NCBI GenBank assembly: GCA_029936705.1
Contig: JAPYSD010000173.1
Location: 1-7,274 of the forward strand
From: Croceicoccus sp.
GTDB taxonomy: Bacteria > Pseudomonadota > Alphaproteobacteria > Sphingomonadales > Sphingomonadaceae
Reading direction: 5' to 3'
Length of the DNA stretch: 7,274 nt
Shown: piece by piece, positions 5,930 through 7,274 of the stretch
Position numbering within the stretch: position 1 is the first letter of the stretch
How the letters are laid out: each line of letters begins with the position of its first letter
Notes under the pieces: model-generated
What the model was told of the DNA's origin: nothing
What the model saw: the letters and a program-made list of their open reading frames with translations, nothing else
Database searches by the model: none
Made by a program: the position numbers and the translations under genes

Positions 5930-5943
5930 CGGCAGCGCCCGGC
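5907..5943. terminator. Bidirectional hairpin terminator candidate
   Basis: GCCGGGCGC (5907-5915) pairs perfectly with GCGCCCGGC (5935-5943), and after one C-A mismatch GCC (5917-5919) pairs with GGC (5931-5933), leaving an 11-base loop that includes the Lrp stop codon. On the minus strand the hairpin is followed by TTTCCTT, a fair T-rich tail for terminating the glutamate dehydrogenase transcript. On the plus strand the tail is CTTCTC, weaker. It lies between convergent genes, where one structure could serve both. Confidence 0.55.
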
Positions 5944-5962
5944 CTTCTCAGAGACCGAGCCT

Positions 5963-7274
5963 TCAGCGCGCCAGCATGTTGCGTGCCTGGCTGGCGATCT
6001 GCGCCAGCATGGCGGGGGCGATCAGCGTGGTCGCCTTGGCGCGCCCGATCATCGCGCGGAAACGCTCGATCGCGGCCTCGCGCTCCTGCGCCCAGGCTTC
6101 GACCGCGGCGAGCGGATCGGCCTTGGCCTTTTTCGCGCGGGCGAGATCGCGCAGGAATTCCAGCCGCATCTGCTGGAAATCGCGCGACAGTCCCGCGACC
6201 AGCAGGCGTTCCCACGGGTCCGAAGGGGCCATCAGGGCCGCGGTCGATTGCGCCCAGTGCAGCCCCAGAAGGTCGCCGATCCGGGTGAAGGCCGTGGTCA
6301 GCACGCGCGGCTCGATCCCGGTTTCGGATGCAAGCTGTGCAAGCCCCACCGCGCCGTCGAGGTCGAACAGGCCCGCGACGCGCACCGCTTCCTCGTCGGG
6401 CACGCCGCCTTCGGCGAAGCGGTCGAGCAGTTTCTGCGAATTGGCCCGCGCTTCCTCGGCCAGCAGGTCGCGGGTGTCGGTCGCCAGCGCCTCGACCCCT
6501 TCGCTCAGGCGGTCCAGCGTGGCGGACGGCTTCACGTGGCCGCTGCTTGCGCGCAGCACATCAGCCATGTGCCCACGAACCGCGCTGGCCAGATAGTCGA
6601 GCAGCAGCAGCCGAGCGGGTTCCGCCATGCGGGCCTGCTCGATCTTGTCCCAGCACTGGTCCAGCGCGAACAGGCGCGTCACCACCGCGAAGGCCGCGGC
6701 GACCTGCGCCAGCGTGACGCCTTCTTCCTCGGCCAGCTCGAACGGGTGCACCAGGCCCAGCCGGTTGACCAGCGCATTGGCAAGCTGCGTCGCGATGATC
6801 TCGCGGCGCAGGCGGTGGGAGGCGATCTGGTTCCGGAAATCGCTGCGCATAGGCTGGGGGAAGGCGTCGAACAGCATGTGTTCCAGCCCATCGTCGTCGG
6901 GAACGGTCGATGCCTCGATCTCGGCCTGCAGGCGAAGCTTGGCGGATGACAGCAGCACGGCCAGTTCGGGCCGGGTCAGCCCCTTGCCCTCCGCCGCGCG
7001 GCGCACCAGCGTCTCGCTGTCGGCCAGCCCCTCGGTCCGGCGGTCGAGGTCGCCCGTTTCCTCCAGCATCTCCATCACGCGCAGGTGGCTGGCCGTGGCA
7101 TGCGACGCGCCGCGTTCGGCCACCGACAGGGCAAGCGCCTGCAGGCGGTTGTCCTCCAGCACGATCTCGGCAACCTCGTCCGTCATCTCGGCCAGGATCG
7201 AATTGCGGCGTTCCTCGGACAGGCGCCCGGCGCGGCGCGCGGCGGCAAAGGCGATCTTGATGTTCACCTCGTTG
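5963..7274 (-). CDS. NAD-specific glutamate dehydrogenase, C-terminal part
   Basis: The last 436 residues of the large bacterial glutamate dehydrogenase, which oxidatively deaminates glutamate to 2-oxoglutarate and ammonia with NAD. Family members are about 1,500-1,600 residues, so the gene start lies well beyond the right edge. The frame is open to 7274 and begins NEVNIKIAFAAARRAGRL, the conserved passage at the end of the catalytic region; GLTRPELAVLLSSAKL and DRLFxxF-like segments follow (DAFPQPMRSDF), then HRLRREIIATQLANALVNRLG, all characteristic of the C-terminal helical domain. A GTG at 7267 could be mistaken for a start but lies within the conserved block. The catalytic residues are outside the window. 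It converges on the Lrp gene with 33 bases between the stops. Its link to amino acid catabolism is thematic only; it is not in the aromatic operon. Confidence 0.93.
   Translation of the reverse strand, partial: NEVNIKIAFAAARRAGRLSEERRNSILAEMTDEVAEIVLEDNRLQALALSVAERGASHATASHLRVMEMLEETGDLDRRTEGLADSETLVRRAAEGKGLTRPELAVLLSSAKLRLQAEIEASTVPDDDGLEHMLFDAFPQPMRSDFRNQIASHRLRREIIATQLANALVNRLGLVHPFELAEEEGVTLAQVAAAFAVVTRLFALDQCWDKIEQARMAEPARLLLLDYLASAVRGHMADVLRASSGHVKPSATLDRLSEGVEALATDTRDLLAEEARANSQKLLDRFAEGGVPDEEAVRVAGLFDLDGAVGLAQLASETGIEPRVLTTAFTRIGDLLGLHWAQSTAALMAPSDPWERLLVAGLSRDFQQMRLEFLRDLARAKKAKADPLAAVEAWAQEREAAIERFRAMIGRAKATTLIAPAMLAQIASQARNMLAR

Overview
The window reads as chromosomal DNA of a high-GC alphaproteobacterium, most likely a member of the Sphingomonadales. 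I infer this from protein style, dense GC-rich codon use, and the pairing of a large NAD-dependent glutamate dehydrogenase with an aromatic amino acid catabolic operon. I could not run a database search, so no genus is named.

Layout. Positions 1-977 are the right-hand end of an integrated mobile element. It holds a tyrosine integrase on the minus strand (cut by the window edge just after the first catalytic arginine), a 150-bp AT-rich control stretch, and a 46-bp copy of the 3' part of a tRNA-Lys(UUU) gene. That copy is a classic attachment site, so the rest of the element should lie to the left, ending at an intact tRNA-Lys. Positions 978-1298 are an AT-rich intergenic stretch with a 17-bp inverted repeat. 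A Crp/Fnr-family regulator follows on the plus strand (1299-2075). It converges on, and shares its last 4 bases with, a minus-strand operon.

That operon (5361 down to 2072) is phhA-hppD-hmgA: phenylalanine hydroxylase, 4-hydroxyphenylpyruvate dioxygenase and homogentisate 1,2-dioxygenase. All three enzymes keep their iron ligands. phhA and hppD overlap by 8 bases, and hmgA starts 13 bases after hppD, so they are very probably co-transcribed and translationally coupled. Together they take phenylalanine to tyrosine, then (after a transaminase not seen here) 4-hydroxyphenylpyruvate to homogentisate to maleylacetoacetate. The isomerase and hydrolase that finish the pathway are not in this window. 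An Lrp/AsnC-type regulator is divergently transcribed from phhA. The 103-bp space between them carries a perfect 15-bp palindrome and a second, weaker dyad centred exactly 42 bp away, a good candidate operator for phenylalanine or tyrosine control.

The right end (5963-7274, minus strand) is the C-terminal third or so of an NAD-specific glutamate dehydrogenase. It converges on the Lrp gene with a strong hairpin between them. I found no CRISPR array, rRNA, insertion sequence or clearly undescribed system; the most interesting items are the tRNA-associated element boundary and the divergent regulator/operator arrangement.
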